DNA of 64,000 bases from Siderastrea radians (taxonomy: Eukaryota; Cnidaria; Anthozoa; Scleractinia; Rhizangiidae): the NCBI GenBank assembly GCA_964017195.1, contig OZ024895.1:16162034-16226033 (forward strand). Reading direction: 5' to 3'. The notes beneath the pieces were generated by a model, which saw only the letters and a list, made by a program, of their open reading frames with translations, did no database searches and was not told where the DNA came from. Shown piece by piece: positions 1 to 11,504 of the stretch; position 1 is the stretch's first letter; the number at the start of each line of letters is the position of its first letter. A program made the translations under genes and the position numbers.

Positions 1-375
1 CACTTCCTGTCCACTGCCTTCGACCTTTCCCCGTTATCACACTCCGGAAAAATGTTAGATTCCAAAAATCGACCAAAAAGTTCAGAAGACAAAGCATAGT
101 GTGCTAAAATAAAAGTTTAAAAATTCACTGAGCTCAGTAACGAAATATATCACCACCACATCTTCCATAGTAAAAATATTTCTTTCCACACACGCCGAAT
201 AAATGTCAACGCTTGCTGATGAATTGCGAAATTCTTGTAGATTTGTGGATGTGGTGGATGTTTCAAGAGTCGTTACGCCTTGGCCATTTAAACATGGCTA
301 TGGCTTATTAGATTTTTCAGGTCTTCGAGAATAAAATTGCAAATTACTAAATGACGTGTATTAATTTAATACACG

Positions 376-412
376 TGTGACGTAATCAATTTCCGCTGAA
401 GCTATTCCGATG
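376..412 (+). promoter_or_regulatory. Cassette A conserved upstream block
   Basis: TGACGT at 378-383 is followed by TTCCGCT at 391-397 and then GAAGC. The same block, with nearly the same spacing, precedes the first exons of cassettes B and C and, in variant form, E to I. It lies about 210 bases before the cassette A ATG. TGACGT matches a CREB/ATF half site, and the reverse complement of the second element has an ETS-type GGAA core. Promoter function is inferred from conservation and position only. Confidence 0.45.
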
Positions 413-599
413 TGGAACAGAGTGCAGTTCCGCGTTTCGTAGAAATCTTTGAGTACAAGAGTAAATTACAAAACAAAATGGTCGGTCTACGTTGCCAATG
501 AAATATCGTTGAAATACGCATCACCTCTCGACTATTATCTCCAATGTATTGCAATTAGTAACAACATCGTTCGTCTCACCGTCCAACATCGCTGATGAG

Positions 600-668
600 A
601 TGGGTCTGGTAAAAACACGTATACAAGATGCTGTATTTTCTTAACGCTGGTGGTAATAACAGATACAG
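600..668 (+). pseudogene. Cassette A signal-peptide exon, frame broken
   Basis: This is homologous to the intact first exon of cassette C. It ends at a GTATGT donor and its 3' part can encode the same hydrophobic stretch (CCIFLTLVVI). The ATG at 600 is not in frame with that stretch: about 7 bases present in cassette C are missing, so the ATG frame reaches a stop after 14 codons. No other nearby ATG is in the correct frame. The downstream V and I exons of this cassette are open, so only the leader is damaged. Confidence 0.55.
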
Positions 669-797
669 GTATGTATACCTCTTGCTTCTCTACCTTGAAA
701 TTAGTTCAGTGCTTGTCCGATGCATGCGATAATCAGCAAAGTTATGTAAATGCTCTCATGCTGTCCTTTGTATATCTGCCGCGAAGTGGCCTGCGGA

Positions 798-1260
798 TTT
801 ACAGCTGATTTCACTGCTATGTGTAGACCCGGGTTTTTCAAGCATGATGTCATCTGCTATGATTCGCCCGTCTTGATTCTCTCGTAATCACAAAGCCACG
901 AAGGATATTAGTAAAACCTCTGCTTTTTTGTAATTGTTTATTTCGCAGGAAGTTAGCATTTCTTCTGTAAACTCACTTCATGGGCAAATTTCTAGAATTA
1001 TTTGGCGACCATGGGCAATCATGGCCTGAGGAGGCGAATTATGATTCGTCCAAGGTTACGAAATAATTCTGGAAATTTGCGAATTAAATTTGCTAACAGA
1101 AGAATTACACACTTCTCTGAGATATAAACAATCATAAAAAAGCAGAATATCTGCCAATTTCTCTCTTCGTTTTGTGATTATGAGAGAATCAAGACGGGCA
1201 AATCATAGCAGATCCTTGAAAAACCCGGGTCTAAACAAAACAGTGAAATCAGCTGTAAAG
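798..1260. mobile_element. Foldback inverted-repeat element in the cassette A intron
   Basis: The ends are inverted copies of each other: ATTTACAGCTGATTTCACTG at the left and its reverse complement near 1260. Further matching blocks lie inside, including an ACCCGGGTTTTTCAAG block, a GACGGG / CTCTC block and a GCAAATTT block. It contains no coding capacity. It looks like a non-autonomous inverted-repeat (MITE-like) element inserted between the first exon and the V exon. Confidence 0.65.
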
Positions 1261-2088
1261 TTAATAAAACCTGTGGTTTATCAAAGACGGGCCCTTACAA
1301 ACTGGAGTCATACAGTTGTGGGCACCTAGATTCACGATTTTGTTTTCTATTGGTGTATTATAAATAAGTCTTGCGTGATCTGTTTTGGAATTTGCAAAAA
1401 GTTCATATTGCAGAAATGAAAACCTTCAGCAAAAATATCATACCAGATCGTAGATGCTAGAATTAAACCTTTAACAGCTTCTACTTCCTTTGCATTTTCA
1501 GTATTTTTCAATACAGTAATAAATGGCATGCGTTTTATAAAATTGTGTTATCTGTATTTTTGCGTGATTACTTGCCCAAAGTTGCACGGGATTATGTTTG
1601 TTTTCACCGTTTTCAAAATGTTTTGGTGTAAATTCTAACGTTTTTTCCCCTCTTTAAATAAGCTAGATTTCAACTGCATGAACTGGCATACTTCTATGTA
1701 AGAATATATGCCTCATTTATCAGTTGCCGATATTTGGATGAGCCTTCTCCTTTTGGAAAATACTATATTCTGCCCTGGAATAATTAATTCGCTGTTTGAG
1801 CCCTTACTTTTTCAGGCCATTTGAATAGAGTCTACCAGAGCTCTCTCCCATTTGTTTTCACCTTTTAACTGGCAGGTCATGGTTCGTGATTCGTGCCTTA
1901 ATTTAATTAATACACTGTCGACGATCCTTAGGTGCATCTATGGTCTTCTTTAATACTCATTTGATTCCTAGTCCAATGGTTAGAGCTCTGCTCGCTGCAA
2001 TTCCCCTTTGCTACTCTAATATGGGGTCAGTGAAGGGCATTTCAAAATAAACACAGTGTTATTAACAGTTAATCAATTCTTTTTGCAG

Positions 2089-2484
2089 CAAGCCAATTCC
2101 AATTCACGTCAAGATATCGTGGGAAAACTATACCAGTATTGACGGGGTCCGCTGTGAATTTTACCTGGAGCTTTTCCGGTGGTTCTGATGGTGTTTCTGG
2201 TGTTACATGGGGAATAAAAAAGGATGATGGAATTGGCTTTATTAATAACGGGGTACTCGTATCTCTGAACCCATCAAGAAGCCGTGCATCTTTTCCAATT
2301 GCACTCCCTCAAGAATACAGTGGGCGTGTAGGTGGAAGTCTTACTGGGAGCAAATTCTCTGGTCAGGCCATCTTTACTCTAACTTCCATCAGGAAAACTG
2401 ACGAGAAATATTACGGCTGCAATTTGTCCCCAATCAGTGACTTTGAGCCTACATTTTTTGACAACTTATACTTGTTAGTTGAAG
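2089..2484 (+). CDS. Cassette A V-like Ig domain exon
   Basis: The exon is 396 bases, phase 1 to phase 1, preceded by TTTTTGCAG and followed by GTAAGC. It encodes one extracellular V-like Ig domain of about 130 residues. The B-strand motif is VNFTWSFSG, with Trp where Ig domains normally have the first disulfide Cys. It is followed by a VTWG core tryptophan, an EYSGRVGG strand and the F-strand motif DEKYYGC. The domain probably takes part in ligand or partner binding at the distal end of the receptor. It is fully open and flanked by a damaged leader exon upstream and an intact I exon downstream. Confidence 0.8.
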
Positions 2485-2574
2485 GTAAGCAACTTTATGC
2501 ACTCCAGTATTCAATTTATTGTTATATTTGTCTAACCCAGAAAGATAAAATGGGGAAGGAAGAGCGAATTCTCA

Positions 2575-2936
2575 TGGGAAAAGCAGTAGATTTCCCGATG
2601 ATATTTCCTGAACACAATGCAATGTAAAAGCTCACAGAAAGTACAACAGGCAGTATGCTTCGATATCTGTACCAGTGGAATAGTTCTTAAGCAAATAGAG
2701 CCGAAGATTTTAGGTTTTACTTGATGCGAACATGCTTTTTTGCCCATTAATCTCTAATTTTTTTTATTGGGAAAAGCAGTAGATTTCCCGATGATATTTC
2801 CTGAACACAATGCAATGTAAAAGCTCACAGAAAGTACAACAGGCAGTATGCTTCGATATCTGTACCAGTGGAATAGTTCTTAAGCAAATAGAGCCGAAGA
2901 TTTTAGGTTTTACTTGATGCGAACATGCTTTTTTGC
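2575..2936 (+). repeat. Perfect 169-base direct duplication in an intron
   Basis: Bases 2575-2743 and 2768-2936 appear identical as read, offset by 193 bases with 24 bases between. Both copies lie in the intron between the V and I exons of cassette A. The lack of divergence points to a recent duplication or an assembly artefact. Nothing coding is seen in it. Confidence 0.85.
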
Positions 2937-3022
2937 AATACCAAGCATTTTTCTTGAAAACTTAGAAACGATTCTACAAAATAAATAAATAAGTAGATAA
3001 AAAAGATTGTTTTGATCCACAG

Positions 3023-3280
3023 AGCCACCCAATATTACTATTCCAAATGCAGTTAATGCAAGTTACAGTGAGGGCAGTCCGGTTAATATCAACTGCAAAG
3101 CGACTGGAACACCTGACCCAGATGTCAGGTGGATCCATAATGGACAAGTGAAGGGTTTTGGATTCCAAACAACTCATCTCATTTTTAGCAAAATCAGTAA
3201 AGCAGATTCCGGACTATACACATGCTGGGCTAATAACTCTGTAGGAGAAACAAAGAAAGAACTATATCTTACAGTCACCT
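3023..3280 (+). CDS. Cassette A I-set-like Ig domain exon
   Basis: The exon is 258 bases, phase 1-1, acceptor CCACAG, donor GTAAGT. It encodes a canonical Ig domain with both disulfide cysteines (INCKATG and YTCWANNSVG), the core Trp in VRWIHNG and the DSGLYTC motif. This is the membrane-proximal half of the cassette A head. The last base starts a Cys/Tyr codon completed by the next exon, so it can join any downstream phase 1 exon, including the constant Ig exon at 23642. Confidence 0.85.
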
Positions 3281-3729
3281 GTAAGTACTATACTATGTTC
3301 AAGACATGCAGTTTATTAATGTCATATATTGCATTAAAAGGAAACAAACTTTATATCATTTATTCTTTTCCGAAATGGCTCACGTTTAACATTTTTTTGT
3401 GGGTTAATTTTTGCACGAAAATTTCAAGCTCTAAGCCTCAGGTTTCATGACTACTGTTATTAGTGACTACTGTTGTTAGTCGCATAGTTTAATACCGTAC
3501 ATGTTTTATTAATATTTACTAGCAGAAGTACACCTTTAGGTCACACCATATCTAGTGTGATCTTTCAGTGATGATCGTAAGCTTCTAAGAAATGATCCAA
3601 CCCACTGATCTGCCTTCTGATTAAAAAAAAATGCTGTACCCTCATATTTCACAAAGGTGCCTATCATTTAGTACTGTATTATTGGTATCGGGTGCGTGTT
3701 ATTTCCTCGACTTTGGTCCTCTGGACATC

Positions 3730-3757
3730 AGGTTTGTTTGTTTGTTTGTTTGTTTGT
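3730..3757 (+). repeat. TTTG microsatellite
   Basis: Short run of GTTT units in the spacer between cassettes A and B. The rest of 3281-4081 shows no coding feature. Confidence 0.8.
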
Positions 3758-4079
3758 TTTTTCATTACGTTAAAAAGCCTCTCCGTCCAAACACTAGGAA
3801 AAAGAATCGCAAAACCTACCCGATGATCTTAATCCTTAGTTAGGACAAAGATCAATTTACCAGCATTAACTGTGCCGCTTTGGAAAGTGCATGATGCCAT
3901 GGCACTTACATTTTTACATAATTGATAAAAGGTTGTGTCAACCCACCAAGTTCATGAACAAATTTCAACTATTATAAACTGTAGCATGACAGTTTTTTTA
4001 AGGGAAAACTGGGGTTTTTGTTTCGATCTTCTAAATAAATTTGCGAGTTATTATTTGCACAGTGCTTATTAAAGACAAA

Positions 4080-4112
4080 CGTGACGTTATAGTCAACTTC
4101 CGCTGAAGCCGT
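4080..4112 (+). promoter_or_regulatory. Cassette B conserved upstream block
   Basis: TGACGT (4082-4087) followed by ACTTCCGCT (4096-4104) and GAAGC, the same order as in cassettes A and C. It lies about 180 bases before the cassette B start codon. The second element read on the minus strand is AGCGGAAGT, a good ETS-type site. Function is inferred. Confidence 0.5.
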
Positions 4113-4274
4113 TGCATGAAGTTTTCCGCTTGACAGACCCAGACCTCTAGAGCCGTCCAAAACATGAATTTTAAAACAAGCCGTTCGTCTGCAGTATCTA
4201 CGTTTTCAGCATCTTCTGTTGCATCATTCACTGACAATTAATATCTCCCAACTGGTGCTCCAGCATCGACGTAG

Positions 4275-4356
4275 ATGATGAGTTTTGTTAACTCAGTTCC
4301 AACATGTGCTAAATGCTGTGTTTTCCTTACACTGCTGTTAATAATTCCGCAGACAG
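4275..4356 (+). CDS. Cassette B signal-peptide exon
   Basis: Two adjacent ATGs (4275, 4278) open a 27-codon exon ending in phase 1 at GTATGT. The peptide has a short polar start, then a hydrophobic core FLTLLLIIP and small residues near the end, as expected of a cleaved signal peptide. It feeds in phase into the V exon at 4525. This is the only cassette before the kinase with leader, V and I exons all intact, which makes it the best candidate for the functional 5' end of the receptor. Confidence 0.8.
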
Positions 4357-4524
4357 GTATGTATAAAGATGGTTTCTTCAACATCATATTACATTCGCGT
4401 ATCTGACTTCTTAATCGTAATGTGATTACTCTGTGACACTGAGCGAAGCAACGTGCATAATATTTCTTAGCCAGTGTAGTTCCTTTGTAACGATTTCTCT
4501 TATGGTTTCATAATACTGTTTCAG

Positions 4525-4899
4525 CGTTGATTTCGATAGAGTTTACATCACGATATGATGGAAAGACCGTGAAGGCATTACTCGGTTCTTCTGTGAACTT
4601 CACCTGGGGCCTTTCTGGTGATGTTGGAACTATTCACTGGGGACTAGCAAAAGCTGGTTTTAACGTCGTTGACACTAGACTTGTAAGCATAGGCCAGTTG
4701 GGTTTTGTGACATTAACAATGGCATCAGCATACGCTGGACGTGTGAATGGACGTCGTAGCGGTAACTCATCTTCCGGAAAGGTCATCTTCTCTCTAAATA
4801 ACATCACAAAAGACGATGAAAGAGGTTATGGCTGCATGATAAATCCAACTGTCCCTGTGGTGAGCTCATTAGTTGATGCAGTACATTTAGCCGTGGTTG
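4525..4899 (+). CDS. Cassette B V-like Ig domain exon
   Basis: The exon is 375 bases, phase 1-1, between TTTCAG and GTGAGT. It encodes a V-like Ig domain: SRYDGKTV at the N-terminus, VNFTWGLSG with Trp in place of the B-strand Cys, IHWGLAK with the core Trp, AYAGRVNG, and DDERGYGC in the F strand. It is open throughout. Similarity to the V exons of the other cassettes shows tandem duplication followed by divergence, mostly in the loops between these anchors. Confidence 0.85.
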
Positions 4900-5280
4900 G
4901 TGAGTATTATAACCATTTATCCATATAATAACAGGGTAATCTCTGAAGTTGAATTGACTCACTCGGATGATGTCATTTATCATGTGATATAGAGTCCGCT
5001 AATCGGTCGAGTTCTAAATTGAGCTCCAAAACAGTTCAGATTTTCGTGGCCAGAAACAAGAATCTCCTAAAAATGAATCACCTTTGTGAGCTAGAATGAA
5101 AAAAAAAGTGCACATGCAATACTGTGACAAAGATCGGAGCCGAAGGACAGTTTTAAAAGATACGCTTACGGAAATGTCTAAAATGATGCCGTCTATCAGC
5201 AGACCAAGAGTGTCAACCGTTGTTCACGAATGAATCTTCCATTGTGTAATTTTCGTCCCTATTTTGTTATTGCTTTGCAG

Positions 5281-5538
5281 AGGCACCTCTAATTACTCAT
5301 CTAACTACGTTAAATGCAAGTTACAATGAGGGCAATTTGATCAGCATTAGCTGTAGAGCCACAGGGACACCAGAACCAGATGTGAAGTGGATCCACAATG
5401 GACAAGTAACGAGTTCTGGGGTTAAAACAGTTCATTTTACTTTAAGTAACGTCAACCGGGTAGATTCAGGGGTTTACACATGTATGGCCAACAACTCTGT
5501 GGGAAGAACAGAGAAACATGTGAATCTTGTAGTTAACT
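5281..5538 (+). CDS. Cassette B I-set-like Ig domain exon
   Basis: The exon is 258 bases, phase 1-1, acceptor TTTGCAG, donor GTGAGT. Both Ig cysteines are present (ISCRATG; YTCMANNSVG), as are the core Trp of VKWIHNG and the DSGVYTC signature. It is open and very similar to the I exons of the other cassettes, differing mainly in the GQVTSSGVKT and NVNRV segments. It completes an intact two-Ig head together with the leader and V exons upstream. Confidence 0.88.
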
Positions 5539-5971
5539 GTGAGTAGTTTAAATTTCATGCTACTCAGTTGTATAAAAGTTGAATGAAATTAACTTTTTTT
5601 TTCCTTGCAGTCTTAGTCACCTTTGAATACTTAACTTACACGTAAATTTCCTCCGTGGAATATTTCATGTATTTTCTTTTAACGGAAATATTTTTACTTA
5701 CTTGCTGAAGCGGCTCGATTTCCCTCTGTCTTGTGAGGGGCCGGGTCGGGATTAACTCAACATAATGTAAACTCATGGATGGTTTTCGTGGGGAAAGAAT
5801 GTGCGTAACAATTCCAATGAATCGCGAAATTCTTGTAGATTTGTTCCTCGGTGGAAGTTTACAGAGTCGTTACATCTTTGTCATTTAAACATGACGCATA
5901 TGCTTAGAAGATTTTTGCTCTTCGAAAATAAAACTGCAAATTATTAATTAATTGTACTAGTTCAATGCACG

Positions 5972-6004
5972 TGTGACGTACTCAATTTCCGCTGAAGCTG
6001 TTTC
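5972..6004 (+). promoter_or_regulatory. Cassette C conserved upstream block
   Basis: TGACGT (5974-5979) and TTCCGCT (5987-5993) followed by GAAGC, with strong similarity to the cassette A flank continuing for over 150 bases. It lies about 185 bases before the cassette C ATG. Promoter role inferred. Confidence 0.5.
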
Positions 6005-6172
6005 CTGTGGAACAGATTTCAGTTCGGCGTTTCGTCTAAGTCTTAGAGTACAAAATGGTCGGTCCAAGTTATAAGTGATCGATGGCATACGCATCACCTC
6101 TCGACCATTATCTCTAATATATTGCACGTAGTGACAATATACTTCGTCTTACTGTTCAACATCGCTAATGAG

Positions 6173-6248
6173 ATGTGTCTTGTAAACCCAATACTAACGT
6201 ATACAGGATGCTGTATTTCCTTAACACTGGTGGTAATAACACATACAG
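6173..6248 (+). CDS. Cassette C signal-peptide exon
   Basis: An ATG at 6173 opens a 25-codon exon ending in phase 1 at GTATGT. The hydrophobic core is CCISLTLVVIT. It aligns with the cassette A leader, which has lost about 7 bases relative to this one. The leader is intact, but the V exon it would join (6858) is broken, so it could give a sound product only by joining another exon of the same phase, such as the I exon at 7981. Confidence 0.65.
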
Positions 6249-6857
6249 GTATGTATACCTCTTGCTCCACTGCCTTGACATTTGTTCAGTGCTTGTTCAA
6301 TGTATGTGATTAACTTATGCAAATGCCCCCATCTGCTACACCATACTGTTCACACCAAATCAAGTACCATCCGCAACTTTTATTTGTAGTAGTTTTATTC
6401 GGTGGTGTCTTTTATTTTCACCGAGAAGTGGCTGTCGGATTTAAACCTATACACTCATCTTCTTTAATCAACGCTTGAATACTGTATCATGTTCTTTCAA
6501 GCCGGCTGCTGAATAGTGATATACCTACTGGATAAAGTTCCTTTCAGCAACTTGGGCCTGTATTTAATAGAAAAGGATATTTTGTTTCAAATGCTTCTTT
6601 TTTCCATTAAACCTGATTAATCAACCAAAATCCGTCTCAAAAGAGTAAGACTTGTCATGATAAACGATTTTAGATTGTTTGGTTAATACTCATTGAATGT
6701 AAGAATCTTATTTTTATTTTTCTATCAACACTGGGCCATTAAAAAGCTCTCTCGCTTTTTGCATGTTATGCCTCAGGGATAAGGGAAAGGCATTGGAGAA
6801 TAACTGCAAAAAAGAAGACTACGCTTTTAATTACTAAAACCTCAATTCCTTTTACAG

Positions 6858-7263
6858 CAAGCCAATTTACGTCAAGATTTCGTGGAAAAACTGCAACAGT
6901 GTTGCCTGGGTCCTCTGCGAACTTCGCCCGGAGCCTTTCACCTGGTCTTCTTCATTTTATTATGAGAGGAGTTAAAGAAGATGGTAAAAATGATTATATT
7001 CCTAACGATTATATTCCTGATAGCTCTTCTCTTCCGTCCAGTGTCTTACAAAACTCTAGACGATAAAGCATACGATACAATGAATGCTATAAAGAATATC
7101 ATGGACGTGTTGGTGGAACTGTTACTGGCAACATATTCTCTGGTCAAGCCATCTTTACCATACGTTCTATCAGAAAATCTGATGAGCGATTTTACAGCTG
7201 CATTTTGTTCCCAAACCATGGCAATAAAAAATTACTTCGACAACTTCTACTTGCTAGTTGGAG
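6858..7263 (+). pseudogene. Cassette C V-like Ig exon, decayed
   Basis: Acceptor TTTACAG and donor GTAAGC are retained and the start reads as a V exon (SQFTSRFRGKT). The B-strand motif is changed to ANFARSLSP, the core WG region is lost, and a stop codon falls in frame after SRR near 7061. The second half is recognisable in other frames (HGRVGG, then SGQAIFTIRS, then FDNFYLLVGG), so there is at least one further frameshift near the A-run at 7229-7234. It is a dead exon unless it is skipped. Confidence 0.75.
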
Positions 7264-7590
7264 GTAAGCAACAGTATGTTCACTTAATTCTAATTTTTCT
7301 TTCGCCCAAGAAATTAAAATTAAAGTGCACTGTCACCAATTTTTAGGATTACTATTGAAGTGATATCAAAGGAAACCCCAAAATACTCAGTTTTGTTTAA
7401 AATTACCCTACCAGTTCTCTGAAACTATAATTAAGTAATTAAGTGCGTTTGGCAGCAGATCGCTGTGAGGGAAATGGATTAGGCTAATGTCTTAAGTTTC
7501 TCCTTTGTTTTGTTTTGTTTTGTGCTTTTTTTTTTTGGAAAAATCACCGGAAGTTGACCATGGTTTGTTCTCCCTTTGAGAAAATCATTA

Positions 7591-7628
7591 GATTCTTGTA
7601 TCTTAATTTTAATTAAGATACAAGAATC
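7591..7628. repeat. Perfect short palindrome
   Basis: GATTCTTGTATCTTAATT (7591-7608) and its exact reverse complement (7611-7628) are separated by two T residues. It lies in the intron between the cassette C V and I exons. It could form a cruciform or RNA hairpin; no function is evident. Confidence 0.8.
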
Positions 7629-7980
7629 ATTTCGTTTACGAGAAAAAGTATTTAATACAAATTTAGTCTGAACAGTCTTCACTCAAAAACGTAGCAATGC
7701 CCGTGATAGAGCCCCTTCAAGAGTGAATTCTCCAAGGGGAAGCTAGAGATTTCTCAGCCTTTAGTTTGTTAGCCACAATGTGAAATCAGTTCAACTAGTA
7801 ATCCGTTTCGATTTTTGTAATAGTCAATAGTTCCTGGGAAAACAGGACCATTGATTTTAGGTTTTGTTTCATGTTTATACTGTGCCTCACTTTGCCCGTA
7901 TATAACCGCTTAAACACAAAGCAGTGCCTTGGAAACCTTAAATATAATTATACAAAAAAGACACTTTTTTTAATCCACAG

Positions 7981-8247
7981 AGCCACCCAACATCACCACC
8001 ATCACCCAACCAATAGCAGTAAATGCAAGTTACAGCGAGGGGAGTCTGGTTAATATTAGCTGTACAGCAACAGGGAAGCCAGACCCGGATGTGAAGTGGA
8101 TCCACAATGGACAAGTGAAGGGTTTTGGGTTCAAAACAGCTCATCTCACTTTTAGCAAAATCAATAAAGCAGATTTAGTAACATACACATGCTTGGCCAA
8201 TCACTCTGTGGGAAGAACAGAGACACAACTATATCTCAAAGTCAACT
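7981..8247 (+). CDS. Cassette C I-set-like Ig domain exon
   Basis: The exon is 267 bases, phase 1-1, acceptor CCACAG, donor GTAAGT. It is a canonical I-type domain with ISCTATG, VKWIHNG and YTCLANHSVG, plus three extra codons near the start (a run of His/Thr/Ile codons from a CACCATCACC duplication). It is open. The DxGxYxC signature is altered to ADLVTYTC, losing the usual Gly. It is closest to the cassette A I exon (GQVKGFGF shared). Confidence 0.82.
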
Positions 8248-9835
8248 GTAAGTACTATGTTGAAGACTTGAAGCTTATTCAGATTATCTCACTGAGTGTA
8301 TTAAATGAAAGGAAAACCACTTGGACTGATTTCTGCACAATTGTTTCAAACGTTAGGTCTTAATTGTAATGACAACTGCGTGTTATTAGGGAGTCGCGTC
8401 ATGTAGTCTAAAAGTCGAAGCTGTTTATAAATTTAAGTGGAAATTTTTCTTTACAGAACTATACCTTCCGGTCACATCATCTCTGGTGTGATCTTTCAGT
8501 GACCGTAACCTTCCGAGAAATGACCTACCCGACTGATTACGACTTTCAATAAATAAAATGTTGTGTCACACATCTCTCAAACGCTCCTATATCATTTACA
8601 GCGCTTGGTATGGGGTAACGTTTACTTCGACTGCTTTTCTCTCGTTGGCTTAGAGACCTAACGATGTCTTTTGAACGGCAACTCCTATTATCCAAAACGT
8701 TACGATAATTCATAAATTTGAAGCTACATAAACGAGAAACATGTCACGTACGCTGATTATCGGAAGTTTATCGATTGCCTCATTTCTTGGAAGCTTAACT
8801 TCGCCCACATGAGTATTGCATGTGGTCGTTGTTATTGAGGAAACGTGTGTTTATGGGCTACACGATTTGCCCTCTTCTACAACTGAAAAACAAGCTGATC
8901 TGAACTATAAATAGATCTAGACATGGGTAATTTTGAAACCAACGGCGCACCATAGCGTGGTGTGGAAAACATATAGACTTAAAACCTGTGATTTCGTAAA
9001 AAGCGGAAGTGGACTTTTTATAGCTAAACGTTTAAAGACACGGCGTGTTGAATCCATGAAAATTGACCATTACAAATGAAACGTCAAATCCGCCAGCCCC
9101 AAAATTAAGAATTGCACATTTTGTAACGCAGGATTTGAGTCATATCCTGCAGATACGTTTTGCGGCTGTTTTTTGCCGTTTACACCATCACTGAAACGTG
9201 ATTTGTACTTTTACGATTAAGTATAAAATTAAGAATATTTTGTCTAAAAGATCAGAGTCTTTGAACCATTTGATTCCGCAGCCAATTGTCACTCCAATTT
9301 TAACGTTAAGCAGTATCAGTTGACCTAGCTACAAGCTGTCTCAGTTGTAAAAACAAATGTACAGGAACAAATTAAAACATTATCTGAACGGAACTTCAAA
9401 GTCACGAAATGACAATCTATCAAACTGCCATTCATGACGCGATGGGAATTAGTTTCCTTGTAGACTAATCACTAATCTTACACAACCTTAGTTAATTTCA
9501 CTCTAAGTTGTATTCATTGTTTTGAAGCATTTGGCTGTTGCACGGAGGAAAGGCTTTTATTTTCTTGAAACTGAGCTTCTTTTCTTCTCATAAATGGAAT
9601 GAAACACCGACATGACCTCGTAAAAAGCGACGTAACTTCGGCTTGAACTGGTCCTCGCTCGCATAGGATGAATTAATTCTCTGCATAACATCTAACATTT
9701 GACTTTGAAGAACAGCGCTAAGTATATCAAACAAAGTGGAAGCGAACCTTGGCTACAAAACCCAGTATTACATGTATTTAGTTTTCATAACCGTACACAG
9801 TTCAATTCGGTCAAAAGTAGAATGGGAAGATATTT
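8248..9835. other. Spacer between cassettes C and D, first part
   Basis: No exon with splice sites, conserved motif or repeat unit was recognised. Base composition is AT-rich and matches the introns. The short open frames here have no recognisable similarity. Confidence 0.5.
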
Positions 9836-11131
9836 GACCTTAAAGGATCCTAGTCACCCACAGTCCTTTGTGGGCATCGAGTGAGAAATCCGCCATTTTC
9901 CATGCCATCTAAAATCAGGATTTTTTCACAGTGAATTGAAATCCGGTTACATCCGCGCCAATACGGCCAGTTTGGGCCTTCATTCACTTTTTTGGCCTTA
10001 AAAAATTAATAGCGGTTACATCTGGCTGGTTATTTTGGTGTTGTTTGCTATTTTTCTCGTGAAATGTGCGAAACAACGCCAGGACTCTAAGCGGTTTATG
10101 CTTTCCTTCTCGTGGCAGTACCAAAACAGTCAAGCTTATGAAAGAAATCATTATTCAAGGACCTTCTTGGTCATTGCACTAGTCAGGCAAAAGGTATCCA
10201 ATAGATTGAAATGCTGGTCAAGCTTATTCGCTGACATTTTACTTCATTACGGTGCGCGTTCTTCACGCACTGAAATGTTTTGGTCTTCTAAATGTGACGG
10301 CGGGACTCGCTCTGCAGTGCCGGTAGCGACGCTAAAGCGACAGCTTCAAAACCTTCGATGCCTGAGAACAGCACTTCGATTTTTTCCATAAACTAATCCC
10401 TGGAATTGCAGAAAAGGAGGAGAAAGAATGGTTTGCGAACAGAATCTTTGTAAATCAGATCTGTTAGCCGCAGTCGACACCTTAGCTAGCTGCAGTACGT
10501 TTTGTTTTGATGGCAATTCATGTATTTTGAAAATTGAAATGAATATCCATCCTGTGCAATGATAACAAAGAAAACAAAAGCTATTAACAAAAGAGTTTCT
10601 TCTATTTGAAAGGAATGTGAAATGTTCTCCCTTTATACAGCGCTAATTAAAACTAAATGCGGTTCGGAGCGGTGGCCAGAGCGGCGTGATCGAGTGAGTT
10701 TTGGAAACATTTCTGCCCTCCGTGCATTCGCCTTTTGTGTTTTATGGTGATGGGAAAGTCAAGAATACCAAATTAAACAAGATTCCAAACCTTTATGATT
10801 CTAGATTCGCTTGTAAATCATATTCCGCGGGCGCTCGCTGAATATAGTTTGCTTTTGGGTTGGCGGACCGGGAGGCTGGCCGGCTTACGAACACAAGCAT
10901 TCTTTGAGTTCTAAGTTTTTGGACAGCCGCCAAAATGCGCTGAAAATAATCGAAAGCCCTTTTACTGGCACTGGAATAAAAAACAAGCGAGAAATTTCAG
11001 CTTCAGGCTACAATTTATATTTTCACCAGTGGAACTGTTGACGTTTTGTCACGTTCGACGAGTAATTTGATCGCAAATCTCAGATCAAAACAATAACAAA
11101 GGCGTGCCTGACTGGGATCCTTTAAGTCATG
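9836..11131. mobile_element. Possible 1.3 kb element with short inverted ends
   Basis: The sequence TTAAAGGATCC near 9840 followed by YAGTCA recurs in inverted orientation at about 11109-11124. Between them is a GC-richer stretch than the flanks, with an open frame of 118 codons (10035-10391) that I do not recognise. The inverted ends are only about 17 bases and centred on a self-complementary GGATCC, so chance cannot be excluded. Confidence 0.3.
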
Positions 11132-11504
11132 GCTCATGGACCTCAGTGCCGCTGAGTTCACATGTCCTTCGCCAGTTTAGTAGTATATAATAATATACTA
11201 TGGAAACATGGTATAATTGCTATCATCAGGGCTCAGTTATTTAGGAAACATATAAATAAGCTACATGTGTTTCAAGATTAGTAAACTTTGAATGTTAAAT
11301 CCAGCTTCATAGGGATTGTGTCTGCCAAAAATGTTTGCTCTTCATGCAGTTTCTACTGACTAATCTTATTATGTGAAATCGTTAAATAATTATATATAAT
11401 TATGTAGCAGTGAAAAAAAATTAAGAAACAAAATAGAAACCTTTGTTAAGATTTTATCCTTGCCTGCATGAGTCCTACTGCAGTTACCAATCACTACCAA
11501 GCAA

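Noticed and set aside
1900..2060. A segment resembling a tRNA-derived region (TTAGAGCTC, GGTCAGTGA)
   Set aside because: It does not fold into a tRNA cloverleaf; no acceptor stem and no proper T-loop.
10035..10391. 118-codon open frame as a possible gene
   Set aside because: No recognisable domain, no splice context and it lies inside a suspected inverted-end element; left as unknown.
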